Assembly (NCBI GenBank): GCA_003577005.1
Contig: QEUW01000044.1
Coordinates: 1-45,585, forward strand
Source: Chloroflexota bacterium
GTDB lineage: Bacteria; Chloroflexota; Anaerolineae; Caldilineales; Caldilineaceae
DNA: 45,585 bases
Reading direction: 5' to 3'
Below, piece by piece: positions 31,858-40,902 of the stretch (position 1 is its first letter; the number at the start of each line of letters is the position of its first letter). Both the position numbers and the translations under genes were made by a program. The notes under the pieces were generated by a model that had not been told where the DNA came from, did not search any database, and saw nothing but the letters and a program-made list of their open reading frames with translations.

Positions 31858-32664
31858 CTAACGCTGCGCAAGCTGGCCTTTCATCTTGCGGTCGAGCCAG
31901 CGCACGGGTTCGCCCATCAAGTACAACATAGTCCGGATCCCCGCATTGCGCCAGACATTCTTTGCCTCACGCCACTGTAAGTTGGAATCGAGACAGACTT
32001 TCTTCATCTCGACATCAGCCTCGACGCCCAGGTGCGTAGCAAGAGACTTTAACACGTGTGTCCACGTCTTATCTTGTTGTTCAGAACTGCCCAGGTAGCG
32101 AAACCAGAACTCATAGATTGGGTCGGCAGCGCGCGCCAGCGTCTGTACCTGGGCAACGGTGTGACCCGCTTCTTCGTAAGTGCTAAATGTATTCCATCCA
32201 GCTTCTGGAAAGCCCTCGTGCGTCATCACCGTAAAGCTGATCTCGTCGGCGTAGAGAATGAGCACCCCCCCGGCCACGGGCAGCAAGCTCGGCAGCCCCG
32301 GCGCCGGTGGCACCTTACCGTTGATCAAGACCACCGCGCCCGGCTCGATGCCGGCCAGCGGCGGGTAGAACCGGTTCTCCGGCGGCTGGAATTCGGGGAA
32401 GCGTTCTTTCCACACCTGCATCACTGCGGGCGGCGCCATCTCTAGCCCGGTAAGGTGTATTCGATATGTCTTCTGCCAGAGTGCACCAAATCCCTGAAGT
32501 GGGCTGACCACTTCGCTGCCATCCACATTCAAATTGATCGCACCGTGCGGCACATCCGATACTTTTAGCTTGTGGACCGGCTGCGCCCAATTCGCCGAAT
32601 CCGCTGCCCCTTCTCGGCTGGCAAGCGGCATCTCTACCTGAGGATCGGTCTGTTCTGTGGTCAT
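31858..32664 (-). CDS. Conserved soluble protein of unknown function
   Basis: A 268-residue protein with AGGAGG five bases before ATG 32664. It has no signal or membrane helix. After a low-complexity N-terminal ~30 residues come VSDVPHGAINLNVDGSEVV, GFGALWQKTYRIHL, RFYPPLAGIEPGAVVLI, SFTVMTHEGFPEAGWNTFS and TVAQVQTLARAADPIYEF. These look like a conserved single-domain family I have seen in Chloroflexota and Actinobacteria but cannot name; the strand-rich pattern ending in a Trp-Phe strand suggests a SRPBCC- or lipocalin-like pocket. It follows the phosphatase gene by 55 bases on the same strand. Confidence 0.75.
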   Translation of the reverse strand: MTTEQTDPQVEMPLASREGAADSANWAQPVHKLKVSDVPHGAINLNVDGSEVVSPLQGFGALWQKTYRIHLTGLEMAPPAVMQVWKERFPEFQPPENRFYPPLAGIEPGAVVLINGKVPPAPGLPSLLPVAGGVLILYADEISFTVMTHEGFPEAGWNTFSTYEEAGHTVAQVQTLARAADPIYEFWFRYLGSSEQQDKTWTHVLKSLATHLGVEADVEMKKVCLDSNLQWREAKNVWRNAGIRTMLYLMGEPVRWLDRKMKGQLAQR

Positions 32665-32719
32665 TTCGCCCTCCTGTTATCGTTTGGGAACCGCACGGCG
32701 CTTTGCTTCGTTCAGCCAG

Positions 32720-35110
32720 CTAAAGCTGGTTTCCCCGTGCCACCACCATCAGTGTTATATCGTCTTCCTGTTCGTGCTCCGCACCGGCGTACCGCCTTAC
32801 ATCTTCGAGCACTGCCTTTGCCAGCCCAACCCCCGGCCCGGCGTAGTCGCTGATTACCTGTGCAAGCCGTTGGCTGCCATACATCGCTCGTGCGGCGTTG
32901 CGCGTTTCGATGATCCCGTCGCTGTAGAGCAAGAGCGATTCGCCGGGCGCCAGGTACGCTTCGGTTTCATCATACTGCTGGCCCGGCATCATGCCTAATG
33001 GCATTCCCCGCGCATAGAGAGTCTGGGCGCCGCCAGCGCCGCGCCGGTAGGGCAGATTGTGACCCGAATTGGCAAAGCGAAACTTTCCCGTCTCCAGGTC
33101 GAGCAGCCCGTAAAGACACGTGACAAACATCCCTGCCGGTATATCCTGGTTGAGCACCTCGTTTACCTCTTGTAGGACAGCGCCCGGCGCCTTTTTCTGG
33201 CGAGCGATGGTACGAATGAGGCTGCGTGCGCTTGCCATGAGCAACGCCGCCGGCACCCCTTTGCCCACCACATCGCCAATGACCAGGGCCAGCTGGCGCT
33301 CATCGAGCAAGAGAAGATCATAGAAATCGCCGCTGACCTCATGCGCCGGTTCAAAATGAGCAGCCAGCGCCCAGCCATCCAGGATAGGCAGCGCCTTTGG
33401 CAAAAGCGTCTGTTGCACCGTGCGCGCCAGGCGAAGCTCTTGGGCGATCCGCTCACGGGCTACGGCGGCCTCTTTCTGCTCCTGAACAAGCTGGGCCACC
33501 CGCAAAGCCGGGGCAACCTGGGCAACCAGCATATTGAGCAGCCGGCGGTCGCCGGCACTATAGCCGGTGCCGCTACGCCGCGGCCCCAGGCTGAGCCAGC
33601 CAAGCAACTCGCCGTGCGAGAGCATAGGCGCCACCAGCACAACCCGCCGCCGTTGCAGCGCCTGTTGGCCTGGAGAGTCTACTGCCAGATCGGCCAGGTC
33701 CGTCACACCGCCCAGCCGCAGGAGGTGCGTGATCAATCGATCATCTGCCGCCACAATCCAGGGCGCCGGGTTGCTGCCGGGCGCACACTCTGCATACCCC
33801 TGTTTGTGGCGGACCCAACAGCTGATCCAGACCGGCGCCAGCGTCTCTTCGATGGCAGCCTTGAGGCGGCCGATCAGCCGTTCCATGTCGATCTCATCGC
33901 GCACCACCGCGCCAAAGGCGGCCAGGATGCGCGCCGCATCATATTGGCGCCGGAAGAAACGATAATCGATGCTCTCCTGGACACGGCGCCGGAGCGGAGC
34001 TACCAACGCCGCTGTCAACAGAGTAGACATGGAGATCGTCAGCGGTGATGAGACCCCCGTCAGCGCAGGAAAGAGCGCAGGGAGACTCACGACGCTGATA
34101 AAGTAGATGGCAGCCAGTAGCGCCGTTAATACACCATAGACCAGCGCACGGTTGAGTAACAGGTCCACATCCCACAACCCGTACCGCAAGATCGAGATAA
34201 AGATCGAGAGCGGCACCAGGTAGAGCAACAAAAGATAGGTTGGTTGGATGACCAGGTTGTTCAGCGCGCCAAACCAGACCGGCGCCGGCAACCCCGGCCA
34301 GAGCAAAGGAGGGGCATAGATCAACCCATAGGAGACCACTGCCACCGATGCGCTCAGGAACACCCACTTGGTCTGCTGGCGTTGTACCGGCTCGGTCGTA
34401 CAATAGTAGCGTTGCACCTGGGCAACCAATCCAGAAACAAACCACCCCAGATGCAGGGCCAGGCCCGGCAAGGTCATCGAAAATGGGTTTACAGGATCAA
34501 GCAGCGGAAGCGGATAGATGATCCAGTACAGGCACCACAGACCACACGCCGCCGCCATTCCTTTCGTCCAGCGGTGGGTAAAGCGTCCATCGGGAAAGAT
34601 GTAAAAGAAGACAATCGCACACCAGAGTCCCAGCGCCTGCACAGTACGTGAAGCCAGGCTCAAGGGAAGCGCCACAGCCAGCAGACTGTCTAGCGGCGGG
34701 GTGATGTACACGCCATAGGTGATGGCGGTCAGCGCAAAGAACAACGCGATGCGCTCACGGCCCTTACGCCAGAGCATGATCGCAGAGATGGAGGCAAAGG
34801 CCAACACCAGCCCTGCCTCCAGGCCGAGCATGAGAAAACCATAGATCTGCGGTGTTACGCCAAATTGACCGAGCAGCTGTGCGTCTGCCGGCGTAAGCTG
34901 AAGATGGGCTGCTGGTGGCTGAGTGGCAACGTGGCTCAACTCTGCATAGCGCCGGGGCAACGCCGCCACAAAGAGGCCGAGCGACAGCAACGTCATCCCG
35001 GCACAGAGGCTCCACCACAGCCCTAACTGCGTTTGTGCTACACCCGTCGTAGGGCGTGCCTCGCCTGGTTTCAGGGCTGATGAGTATCTGACCACCGCTT
35101 CGGGCGCCAT
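32720..35110 (-). CDS. Membrane sensor with GAF and SpoIIE/PP2C phosphatase domain (paralogue 3)
   Basis: A 796-residue signalling protein. I take ATG 35110 (MAPEAVVRYSS, GAGG upstream); the frame is open 83 codons further but through a hairpin. Residues ~25-370 are the multi-TM core shared with the genes at 6673 and 11794 (FPDGRFTHRW, RQQTKWVFLS, LRYGLWDVDLLLNRALVYG, PLRRRVQESIDYRFFRRQYD). About 400-560 is a GAF-like domain, then a coiled coil (EQKEAAVARERIAQELRLARTV). The C-terminal phosphatase has the metal aspartates in SGDFYD (~590), VIGDVVGKGVPAAL and YSDGIIETRN. It should dephosphorylate a serine/threonine on a partner protein such as an anti-sigma antagonist, none of which is encoded nearby. 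Confidence 0.9.
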   Translation of the reverse strand: MAPEAVVRYSSALKPGEARPTTGVAQTQLGLWWSLCAGMTLLSLGLFVAALPRRYAELSHVATQPPAAHLQLTPADAQLLGQFGVTPQIYGFLMLGLEAGLVLAFASISAIMLWRKGRERIALFFALTAITYGVYITPPLDSLLAVALPLSLASRTVQALGLWCAIVFFYIFPDGRFTHRWTKGMAAACGLWCLYWIIYPLPLLDPVNPFSMTLPGLALHLGWFVSGLVAQVQRYYCTTEPVQRQQTKWVFLSASVAVVSYGLIYAPPLLWPGLPAPVWFGALNNLVIQPTYLLLLYLVPLSIFISILRYGLWDVDLLLNRALVYGVLTALLAAIYFISVVSLPALFPALTGVSSPLTISMSTLLTAALVAPLRRRVQESIDYRFFRRQYDAARILAAFGAVVRDEIDMERLIGRLKAAIEETLAPVWISCWVRHKQGYAECAPGSNPAPWIVAADDRLITHLLRLGGVTDLADLAVDSPGQQALQRRRVVLVAPMLSHGELLGWLSLGPRRSGTGYSAGDRRLLNMLVAQVAPALRVAQLVQEQKEAAVARERIAQELRLARTVQQTLLPKALPILDGWALAAHFEPAHEVSGDFYDLLLLDERQLALVIGDVVGKGVPAALLMASARSLIRTIARQKKAPGAVLQEVNEVLNQDIPAGMFVTCLYGLLDLETGKFRFANSGHNLPYRRGAGGAQTLYARGMPLGMMPGQQYDETEAYLAPGESLLLYSDGIIETRNAARAMYGSQRLAQVISDYAGPGVGLAKAVLEDVRRYAGAEHEQEDDITLMVVARGNQL

Positions 35111-35272
35111 AGGATAGGTCCTCGCGATCAAGCTAGGTACGGTTGTGCGTCTCTGTCTTTCACCTCCAGACTTGCTGACCCGATTAAACCATGTCCCGCG
35201 CCCAATAGGGTGGCACAAAATGCTACACAGAGTACCACAGAATGTAGCGCAAAGAGCAAGAATTCCAATGAC

Positions 35273-35320
35273 GAGTGCGGATACAGCGAAGCATTCCCTG
35301 CGCTCGCCGTATCCGCACTC
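35273..35320. repeat. Hairpin upstream of the sensor-phosphatase gene
   Basis: GAGTGCGGATAC (35273-35284) is mirrored exactly at 35309-35320, and three more pairs follow after one mismatch. It sits in the 245-base gap between the acetyltransferase stop and the phosphatase start on the minus strand, so it may terminate the upstream operon. Nothing else was found in the gap. Confidence 0.6.
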
Positions 35321-35355
35321 TTTGAACACCGGCAGACTGTTCCTGCGGGTAAGAT

Positions 35356-36159
35356 TCAACCCTGCCAGACAAAGCTCCGCACGGCCCGTTCAGCGGCGGT
35401 GCGGAACCCTAGCCGCTGGTAGAGCCGCTGGGCATCACCACCGGGCTCGGCATAAATATAGGTCAAATCGTTGCCAAGCTCGTACGAATCGGCGATGGCG
35501 CGGCGGATGGCAGCGGCGGCCAGACCGCGCCGTTGATAGCGTTCCGCCGTCCGCACCGCCTCCACACGGCCCAGACCGTCAGCGGAGAAGAGTTCGCAAC
35601 GACAGGCTGGCTCACCCTCTACGCGCACCAGATAGGCGCGGATGCGCGGGTCGCTGATCTCCAGTGTGTAGAGCGCAGCCAGCAGTTCTCGACGTTGGGT
35701 CTCTTCTGTCTCTTCGATGATGGAGGCCCAGGCGGCCCGGTCGGCGCCGGTTGCAACAAGCTGCACCGCAACCTCGGCGCCGCGCGCCTCATCCGGCCCG
35801 ATATGGACCATCAGATCGCTGGTTGCGCCGCTCCATTCCTCGAACCCGGCGGCGAGGAGGCTGGGGATCAGGTCGTCCGGTGTGGTGAGACAATCGACAT
35901 AGGCGGCCGGCGTGGCGCCCAGGCTGTGATAGTAGTCGATCACCTCGGCGGCGATGCGCCGGCCCTCACCTGCCCTGCCACGAAACTCGCCGGCATGGTT
36001 GGGGTCGATGCGTGGAATCAGCGGCGGGTTCAAAAATGCGCGCCATCCGTCCCGTTGCTCGCTTTGGGCGATGCAACACCAGTACGCACTCTCGTGCGCC
36101 AGGATGCGCGCCAGCGGTGAGCGATCACGCACTGTGGTTGGGTCAAAAGAACGAACCAT
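35356..36159 (-). CDS. GNAT-family acetyltransferase
   Basis: A 267-residue protein with GGTGGAG before ATG 36159. The C-terminal half is a GNAT domain: CRCELFSADGLGRVEAVRT as the central strands, RYQRRGLAAAAIRRAI as the acetyl-CoA pyrophosphate loop (R-x-x-G-x-A type) and YIYAEPGGDAQRLYQRLGF as the final helix-strand. The N-terminal half (SAYWCCIAQSEQ...IDPNHAGEF) looks like a degenerate second GNAT domain. The acceptor is unknown. It is the last gene of a minus-strand series, 61 bases after a lipoprotein. Confidence 0.85.
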   Translation of the reverse strand: MVRSFDPTTVRDRSPLARILAHESAYWCCIAQSEQRDGWRAFLNPPLIPRIDPNHAGEFRGRAGEGRRIAAEVIDYYHSLGATPAAYVDCLTTPDDLIPSLLAAGFEEWSGATSDLMVHIGPDEARGAEVAVQLVATGADRAAWASIIEETEETQRRELLAALYTLEISDPRIRAYLVRVEGEPACRCELFSADGLGRVEAVRTAERYQRRGLAAAAIRRAIADSYELGNDLTYIYAEPGGDAQRLYQRLGFRTAAERAVRSFVWQG

Positions 36160-36220
36160 CTATGGTCTCCACCCTATTTTGTCTGGAATTAGCTTGCATC
36201 CCAGAAGAATTTGTAAGCCA

Positions 36221-37963
36221 TTATTCGCCCGCGGCAACCCCCACAAAGCGACCCGCTTCTAGCCAAAATGTGTGGGCTGCATATTCGCCCTGGCAATGAG
36301 GAAACGGCTCGGGCAGCGCGGGCACGAAGATCGTCCCATCGGCCCGAATCTCCCATTCCTCCTGCACACACCAGTTGAAGAGCACGATGCGCAGCGCCAG
36401 CTCCGGCCCCTCTTCCCGCCAGCGAAGAACGTTCAGCTCGCGGATGTCGTCGAGCGGTGTGCGGCGGAGGTGCGAGACGGCCAGGTAGGTACTGCCCGCT
36501 GCGTCGGCAAGGTCGAGGAGTTCGACCGCCGGGCCAGGGTCGGCGATCAGCGCCTGCGCTGCTGGCCAGCCGGCCTCCGTGGCAACCTCTTCTTCGAAGA
36601 AGGGCGCGTACTCCAGATAATCGTCTGCGCGGGGCACAAAGTGTTGCACGGGCCAGATAACATGCCCCTCCCAGCCGCTTGGAGTCGATGTGAAGACAAT
36701 CGTGACGCCTCCACGCAGACCAAAGAGGGCCTGCTCAGCGTCAAAGTAACCCACCTGCGTGTGCAGAATCACCTCGGCCTGGCCGTCCCGGTCGAGGTCT
36801 TGCAGCAGCGCGGAAGAAGTGGTAGTCGGGGCCAACTGCATCTCCAGCGGCAGGAAATCACCGCTGCCAGGGATGGTGACCGTCATCTCCGGCACCACCT
36901 GGCTCAACTGAGCCAACTGTTCGAGAACAGGCGTTACCGGCGGGCCACCGGCGCACTCGTTGAGAAAGTGTTCGCCCGCAGCCACTAGTTGTGTCACGAT
37001 CACCTCCCACGTCGCTGAATCCCAGTTGAGTGTCATCGGTTCGCCAGGAGCGGGCGGCTCGTACTCGTCAACGACACGCTCGATCTCGGCTGCGCTTGAC
37101 GTTCTGATTTGCTCAAAGGGTTCCGCGCAACCCGCCGGTAAGACCGATTCGCCCAGGACGGGCTTGGCTGCCCGCAACCGGAGGTAAACCTCCTGCACCC
37201 AGCCCGTCAGCTCGGCCAGCTCTGTCTCGCTCATCGGCTCGTCGCCCTGGCCGGCCAGATAGCTATCGTCCTCGTAGACCGGCTGCCGGCCATAGAGCCA
37301 ACGGTCGAACTGCGCCATCTCCTCGTCCAGCAGCCAATCTGCATCACGGTTTTGGGTGGCGCCGCCTTCGCACGGGACATGGTCGGCGTAGGCATAGCCA
37401 TAGACAGTCACGATCAGGCGATTGCACAGACCAGGCTGGGTGGGCGCCTCGCCAAGATTCCAGCTCAACGCTGTGGCGACCGCGGCGCTGGCCCGTCCAG
37501 AGGTCAGTTCGCCGTAGACCAGGTGAGTCCACGCCAGCAGCGCCCGCTGCCAGGCCGCTCTATCCAACTCGCCGGCGCCGTGAAATTCCAACCGATCCGT
37601 CGCGGTCTCCAGGGTGAAGGGCGAAAAATTAGTCTGGATATAAGCCCATTCCTGGCTGTGGGCGGCAGCGATGGGAAATGTCTCTACGACCTCAGCGCAG
37701 TCTCCCACCAGCGCCTGATTGTCGGCGGTCAACTGGAGACTCTTGCAGCGGGTCGCGTCGCCACCGCCCATTTCGGTATACCCTTCCCAAGCCAGTACGG
37801 CCAGCGATTCGCCTGGCGCTGTAGCAGCCGGTGCGGAGGGCAATGGCTGAATCGGCGTACAGCCCACGAGTATGAGCATAACCATGAGCACAAACACTGG
37901 CGGCTTTGCCCCTTTGGGGATCAGGCTCATCGTAGTGTTCACTTTGGATTGAAGTTGCATCAT
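36221..37963 (-). CDS. Lipoprotein with four-cysteine domain (paralogue A)
   Basis: A 580-residue exported protein. ATG 37963 (or the adjacent one at 37960) has GGAGGG four bases upstream. The lipobox is LVGC with Cys35. Residues ~50-270 form a domain shared with the next gene upstream: C73 (TRCKSLQL), C89 (LVGDC), LEFHGAGE, C180 (GLCNRLIVTVYGYAY) and C198, followed by a second LAGQGDEP...WVQEVYLRL unit. The remainder (~280-580) is beta-rich with an FG-GAP/VCBS-like stretch (LLQDLDRDGQAEVILHTQVG) and no catalytic motif. Probably anchored on the outer face of the membrane; function unknown. Confidence 0.75.
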   Translation of the reverse strand: MMQLQSKVNTTMSLIPKGAKPPVFVLMVMLILVGCTPIQPLPSAPAATAPGESLAVLAWEGYTEMGGGDATRCKSLQLTADNQALVGDCAEVVETFPIAAAHSQEWAYIQTNFSPFTLETATDRLEFHGAGELDRAAWQRALLAWTHLVYGELTSGRASAAVATALSWNLGEAPTQPGLCNRLIVTVYGYAYADHVPCEGGATQNRDADWLLDEEMAQFDRWLYGRQPVYEDDSYLAGQGDEPMSETELAELTGWVQEVYLRLRAAKPVLGESVLPAGCAEPFEQIRTSSAAEIERVVDEYEPPAPGEPMTLNWDSATWEVIVTQLVAAGEHFLNECAGGPPVTPVLEQLAQLSQVVPEMTVTIPGSGDFLPLEMQLAPTTTSSALLQDLDRDGQAEVILHTQVGYFDAEQALFGLRGGVTIVFTSTPSGWEGHVIWPVQHFVPRADDYLEYAPFFEEEVATEAGWPAAQALIADPGPAVELLDLADAAGSTYLAVSHLRRTPLDDIRELNVLRWREEGPELALRIVLFNWCVQEEWEIRADGTIFVPALPEPFPHCQGEYAAHTFWLEAGRFVGVAAGE

Positions 37964-37978
37964 ATTTCCCTCCGAATC

Positions 37979-38008
37979 GGTGCGTTGCACACGTGTGTGC
38001 AACGCACC
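37979..38008. repeat. Perfect 14-bp-arm palindrome, GGTGCGTTGCAC family
   Basis: GGTGCGTTGCACAC (37979-37992) is mirrored at 37995-38008 around GT. It fills the 51-base gap between two lipoprotein genes of one operon, just upstream of the ribosome site of the second. The core TGCGTTGCAC also occurs at 45541-45550 and, inverted, at 13335-13344 and 45576-45585. Confidence 0.75.
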
Positions 38009-38014
38009 AGGTTC

Positions 38015-39553
38015 TCACTGAGTGCGCAGGGTCTGCACAATGGCCTCGAACTGCTCAAGGTCGCCAAAGGCAACAAAGAGCACCTCATGGGCGTTGATCT
38101 CGGCCACCAGGAGTGTGCTCAGCCCCATGGATTCGGCCTGGAGCCAGACCACAGGCAGCCCACTAGGCAGGATGCGCTCCTCCTCTGCCACCAGCCGGGC
38201 GCCCTGCGTCACCAATTCATCCTTGCGCGCCGCGGCAATTTGGGCCAGTGTCTGTCCCGGCGCCGGGCGCACGACAATATCGAACTTGGCCATACCGGCA
38301 GGCACACCCCCACCCCCCGGCCTTTCACCCGACGCCAGCGTGATCGTGGCGCCGGGAATGTCGGCGCCGTAGATGATCCAATCGGCGGGATAATCGAAGG
38401 CCAAGCCAACCTCCTCGTTGGTGAAGGTCTTCATATCCCCGACTAGGGTTGGCACAGCGGGCGCGGCGACTGGTGCACTTTTATCGAACTGCGCATAGAT
38501 TTCGCTTGCCAGGGCGAGCATGGCCTCCTGGTCTGCTGCGGACGCTTCGCCCTCTCCGGCGCCGCTAAAGATCAGGTCGCGGACCGGGTCTTCGCCCGTC
38601 ATCACATCGAACGACCGCAGCGTATCCAACCAGGTGTAGACCTGGCCCAACTGGTCGGCGTCCAGCCGTAAAGAACCCAATGTCTCCGGCTGATCGTTTA
38701 GACATGACGTGGTATAGGCAATGCCGGTGACATAGACGGTCACATCCCGGCAGAGCGGTGGTTCGGCGCCTTCCTCGTGGACGGCCAGCGCCAGCCCCCA
38801 GGAGGCGCCGCTGCGTCCAGCCTGTGCTTCGAGCGCAACCTGGCGCACCCACTCGGCGATCATGCGCTGTTCGGCTGGTGTGGCTGGGTTCGTACCTTGC
38901 CCCGTAAAGGTGATCTCCCCGGCGGGGGTGTCTGCGCTAAATGAGGCATAGCGCTGAACAAACCCGGCCAGCTCCTGGGGCCGGTTCATCTCGCTGACAA
39001 GCGGCACGGTCATCCTGGCGCCGCCACATTGACCAAAGGCCACCTGCTGTGCATCGATCTCGGCCTCGGCGCAGATGTCTTCCACCTGGCGCCAGACAAT
39101 TGCCACGGACCCAAGCGCCGGCTCCGGCGCCGCCGCCAGTTCGATCCGGCTGCCTTCCTGGTCTGTGCGATACTCGTATTCCCGGTCTTCCGCCCGTACG
39201 ATGATGCGATAGCCAGGGGTAATGGCCGGTGCGCAGAGGCGATCCGGCAGTGAAATGCCAAGACATTGGTCGGGCCAATCTACAGGTTCAAGGCTAACAA
39301 TTTCGCTAGCCTCTGGGCCAAGTTGCAACTGCTGCCGCAACAATTGCAGCGCCATCTGTACCGGCGGCGCCTGGCTCAGGTCTTCCGCCAAGGCTGGGGG
39401 GTCACTCGCCGGCGGCGCGGTGGGGATGGCGGGTGTGGCCACCGGCGTCTCTGCCAGTACGCCTGGGGGGGGCGATTGGGCAGACCGGCAGCCGGCCAGC
39501 AGCAACAGCGTACTGAGCAAAAGAATCAGAACTCGACTCCACAACTTGATCAA
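38015..39553 (-). CDS. Lipoprotein with four-cysteine domain and PsbP-like C-terminus (paralogue B)
   Basis: I prefer a TTG start at 39553, since AGAGG lies eight bases before it, giving 512 residues; a TTG nine codons earlier is possible. Lipobox LLAGC, Cys22. Residues ~65-140 form a domain with DWPDQCLGISLPDRLCAP (C97, C107), seen in other Chloroflexota and cyanobacterial lipoproteins. About 150-355 is the four-cysteine domain shared with the gene at 36221: C161, C176 (FGQC), ITFTGQGT, C268 (PLCRDVTVYVTGIAY), C284, then LIFSGAGEG. The last ~130 residues (NEEVGLAFDYPADWIIYG...) resemble a PsbP/MOG1-like fold. An extracytoplasmic binding role is inferred. Confidence 0.75.
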   Translation of the reverse strand: MIKLWSRVLILLLSTLLLLAGCRSAQSPPPGVLAETPVATPAIPTAPPASDPPALAEDLSQAPPVQMALQLLRQQLQLGPEASEIVSLEPVDWPDQCLGISLPDRLCAPAITPGYRIIVRAEDREYEYRTDQEGSRIELAAAPEPALGSVAIVWRQVEDICAEAEIDAQQVAFGQCGGARMTVPLVSEMNRPQELAGFVQRYASFSADTPAGEITFTGQGTNPATPAEQRMIAEWVRQVALEAQAGRSGASWGLALAVHEEGAEPPLCRDVTVYVTGIAYTTSCLNDQPETLGSLRLDADQLGQVYTWLDTLRSFDVMTGEDPVRDLIFSGAGEGEASAADQEAMLALASEIYAQFDKSAPVAAPAVPTLVGDMKTFTNEEVGLAFDYPADWIIYGADIPGATITLASGERPGGGGVPAGMAKFDIVVRPAPGQTLAQIAAARKDELVTQGARLVAEEERILPSGLPVVWLQAESMGLSTLLVAEINAHEVLFVAFGDLEQFEAIVQTLRTQ

Positions 39554-39586
39554 CGCACTTTCCTCTTTCTGAAGTATCAACAGAAT

Positions 39587-40561
39587 CTAATTGTCCACAG
39601 CTAGCTCGAAAGAAGCCTGCACCCCATCCACCTCCACAGTATAGTCGCCGGCAGGTAGCCCGGCCATATCCAGCGGGATGGATTCTTCAAACGGCACCAA
39701 GACCTGTGCGCACATGGCGCTGGCATCGCGCACAGTGATAATCTCGATATAGAACGTATCACCGGTAAACCGCTGGCGGATCTCGCCGATCTCCGTGCAG
39801 GCATCGCGCAGAAAGCCACGCACGACCGCATTTGCCTGCACCGGGAACGATTCCAACAGTTGCACCTCGACACCATCAACGAGCGCTTGGCCCACTACCG
39901 TCTCGCCCGCAGGCGCAGAAGCAGGCTCCTCGACTCCTATCTCGTCGCCGACAAACTGGAAGGTGGCAATTACCTGCTCTACCAGTGCCCGGTTTTCTGG
40001 CGTTACCTTGCCTTCGACATAGGGCTCGGCCTGGTTGCCCGTCAATTGGTGGGGTTCGACCATGAGTTCGTAGACAAATGGCCCATGGATCGCCACGATC
40101 TGCGTCGTGATGCCGGCAGGTCCCACAGGTAGGTCATCGACGCGCAGCGCCGGCTCGCCGCCGAGTTCAATCTGTTCGATGCTCTTGTTCTCCAGCAGCG
40201 CCAGGTCGTAGGGGATGATCTGGCTGTTGGCAAGCAGTTGTTCAGTGTCCTCCAGAGTCAACCCTGCGCTGTTTTCCGTCACGGCGACCGAGAGTTTATA
40301 GACAACCGCACGTGGCTCCCGATACGCAAATGAGTCGTTTGGCTCGACCACCTTGACGCCGGGAAAGAGCACCTCTGGGCCGCTGATACCAGTGCGCATC
40401 GAATAAGTGCTCAGCGGGTATTGGATCTCATAGCCGCTGTCAGCGCGATAGAGTTTCCATTCCTCCGCTGCTGGCTGCGGTTGCACGGCGGGCAAGTGGA
40501 CAGTGCAGGCCGCCAAAAGTAGGGTTAGCAGTAGGGCGCACACAGTAAACCAGTTGCGCAT
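39587..40561 (-). CDS. Lipoprotein with PsbP-like and Ig-like domains
   Basis: A 324-residue exported protein starting at ATG 40561 with AAGGGG upstream; a long open stretch further upstream overlaps the next gene and is ignored. Lipobox LAAC, Cys18. Residues ~30-210 begin EEWKLYRADSGYEIQYP and follow the PsbP-like pattern also present at the C-terminus of the next gene. About 225-324 is a beta domain with two Cys (FLRDACTEIGE and DASAMCAQVLVPFE) ending GLPAGDYTVEVDGVQASFEL, a common Ig-like module in Chloroflexota lipoproteins. It is 26 bases after the small membrane protein gene. Confidence 0.75.
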   Translation of the reverse strand: MRNWFTVCALLLTLLLAACTVHLPAVQPQPAAEEWKLYRADSGYEIQYPLSTYSMRTGISGPEVLFPGVKVVEPNDSFAYREPRAVVYKLSVAVTENSAGLTLEDTEQLLANSQIIPYDLALLENKSIEQIELGGEPALRVDDLPVGPAGITTQIVAIHGPFVYELMVEPHQLTGNQAEPYVEGKVTPENRALVEQVIATFQFVGDEIGVEEPASAPAGETVVGQALVDGVEVQLLESFPVQANAVVRGFLRDACTEIGEIRQRFTGDTFYIEIITVRDASAMCAQVLVPFEESIPLDMAGLPAGDYTVEVDGVQASFELAVDN

Positions 40562-40587
40562 GATTTTCCCCTTTAGGTTTATCCCAT

Positions 40588-40902
40588 TCAGAACAGATGG
40601 ATCGTTTGCAGACCCACGGTGAGCGCTAGCACGATTATACCAAAGACAAAACCTTCCGTTGCGCGGCGATGCAGCACTGTTTCGGGCTGCACATGACGCA
40701 ATGCCAGGGTGCTCAAAAAGAGCGCAATCGAACCGGCCAGGCAAGCAACGGCTTCTTGGTAGACCCAGAAGCCACTGCTGTTTGGCAAGGATAGGGCTGC
40801 ACCACCTACCAGGTGCGCCAGCAGCCAAGCGAGCAACCCGGCTAGACCGAAGCTAAATGCGGCAGTGGTCAGAACGCGTTCCTGTAACGGTGCCTGTTTC
40901 AT
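40588..40902 (-). CDS. Small three-helix membrane protein, first gene of lipoprotein operon
   Basis: A 104-residue protein; AAGGAGG stands six bases before ATG 40902, which fixes the start. Three hydrophobic helices occur at about 10-35, 45-67 and 80-102, with LRHVQPETVLHRRATEG between the last two. The family is not recognised. Genes at 40588, 39587, 38015 and 36221 follow each other on the minus strand with gaps of 26-51 bases and are probably one transcript. Confidence 0.75.
   Translation of the reverse strand: MKQAPLQERVLTTAAFSFGLAGLLAWLLAHLVGGAALSLPNSSGFWVYQEAVACLAGSIALFLSTLALRHVQPETVLHRRATEGFVFGIIVLALTVGLQTIHLF

Noticed and set aside
35111..35359. An 83-codon N-terminal extension of the sensor-phosphatase
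   Set aside because: It reads through a strong hairpin, is Arg/Cys-rich and lacks a ribosome site; the ATG at 35110 is better supported.
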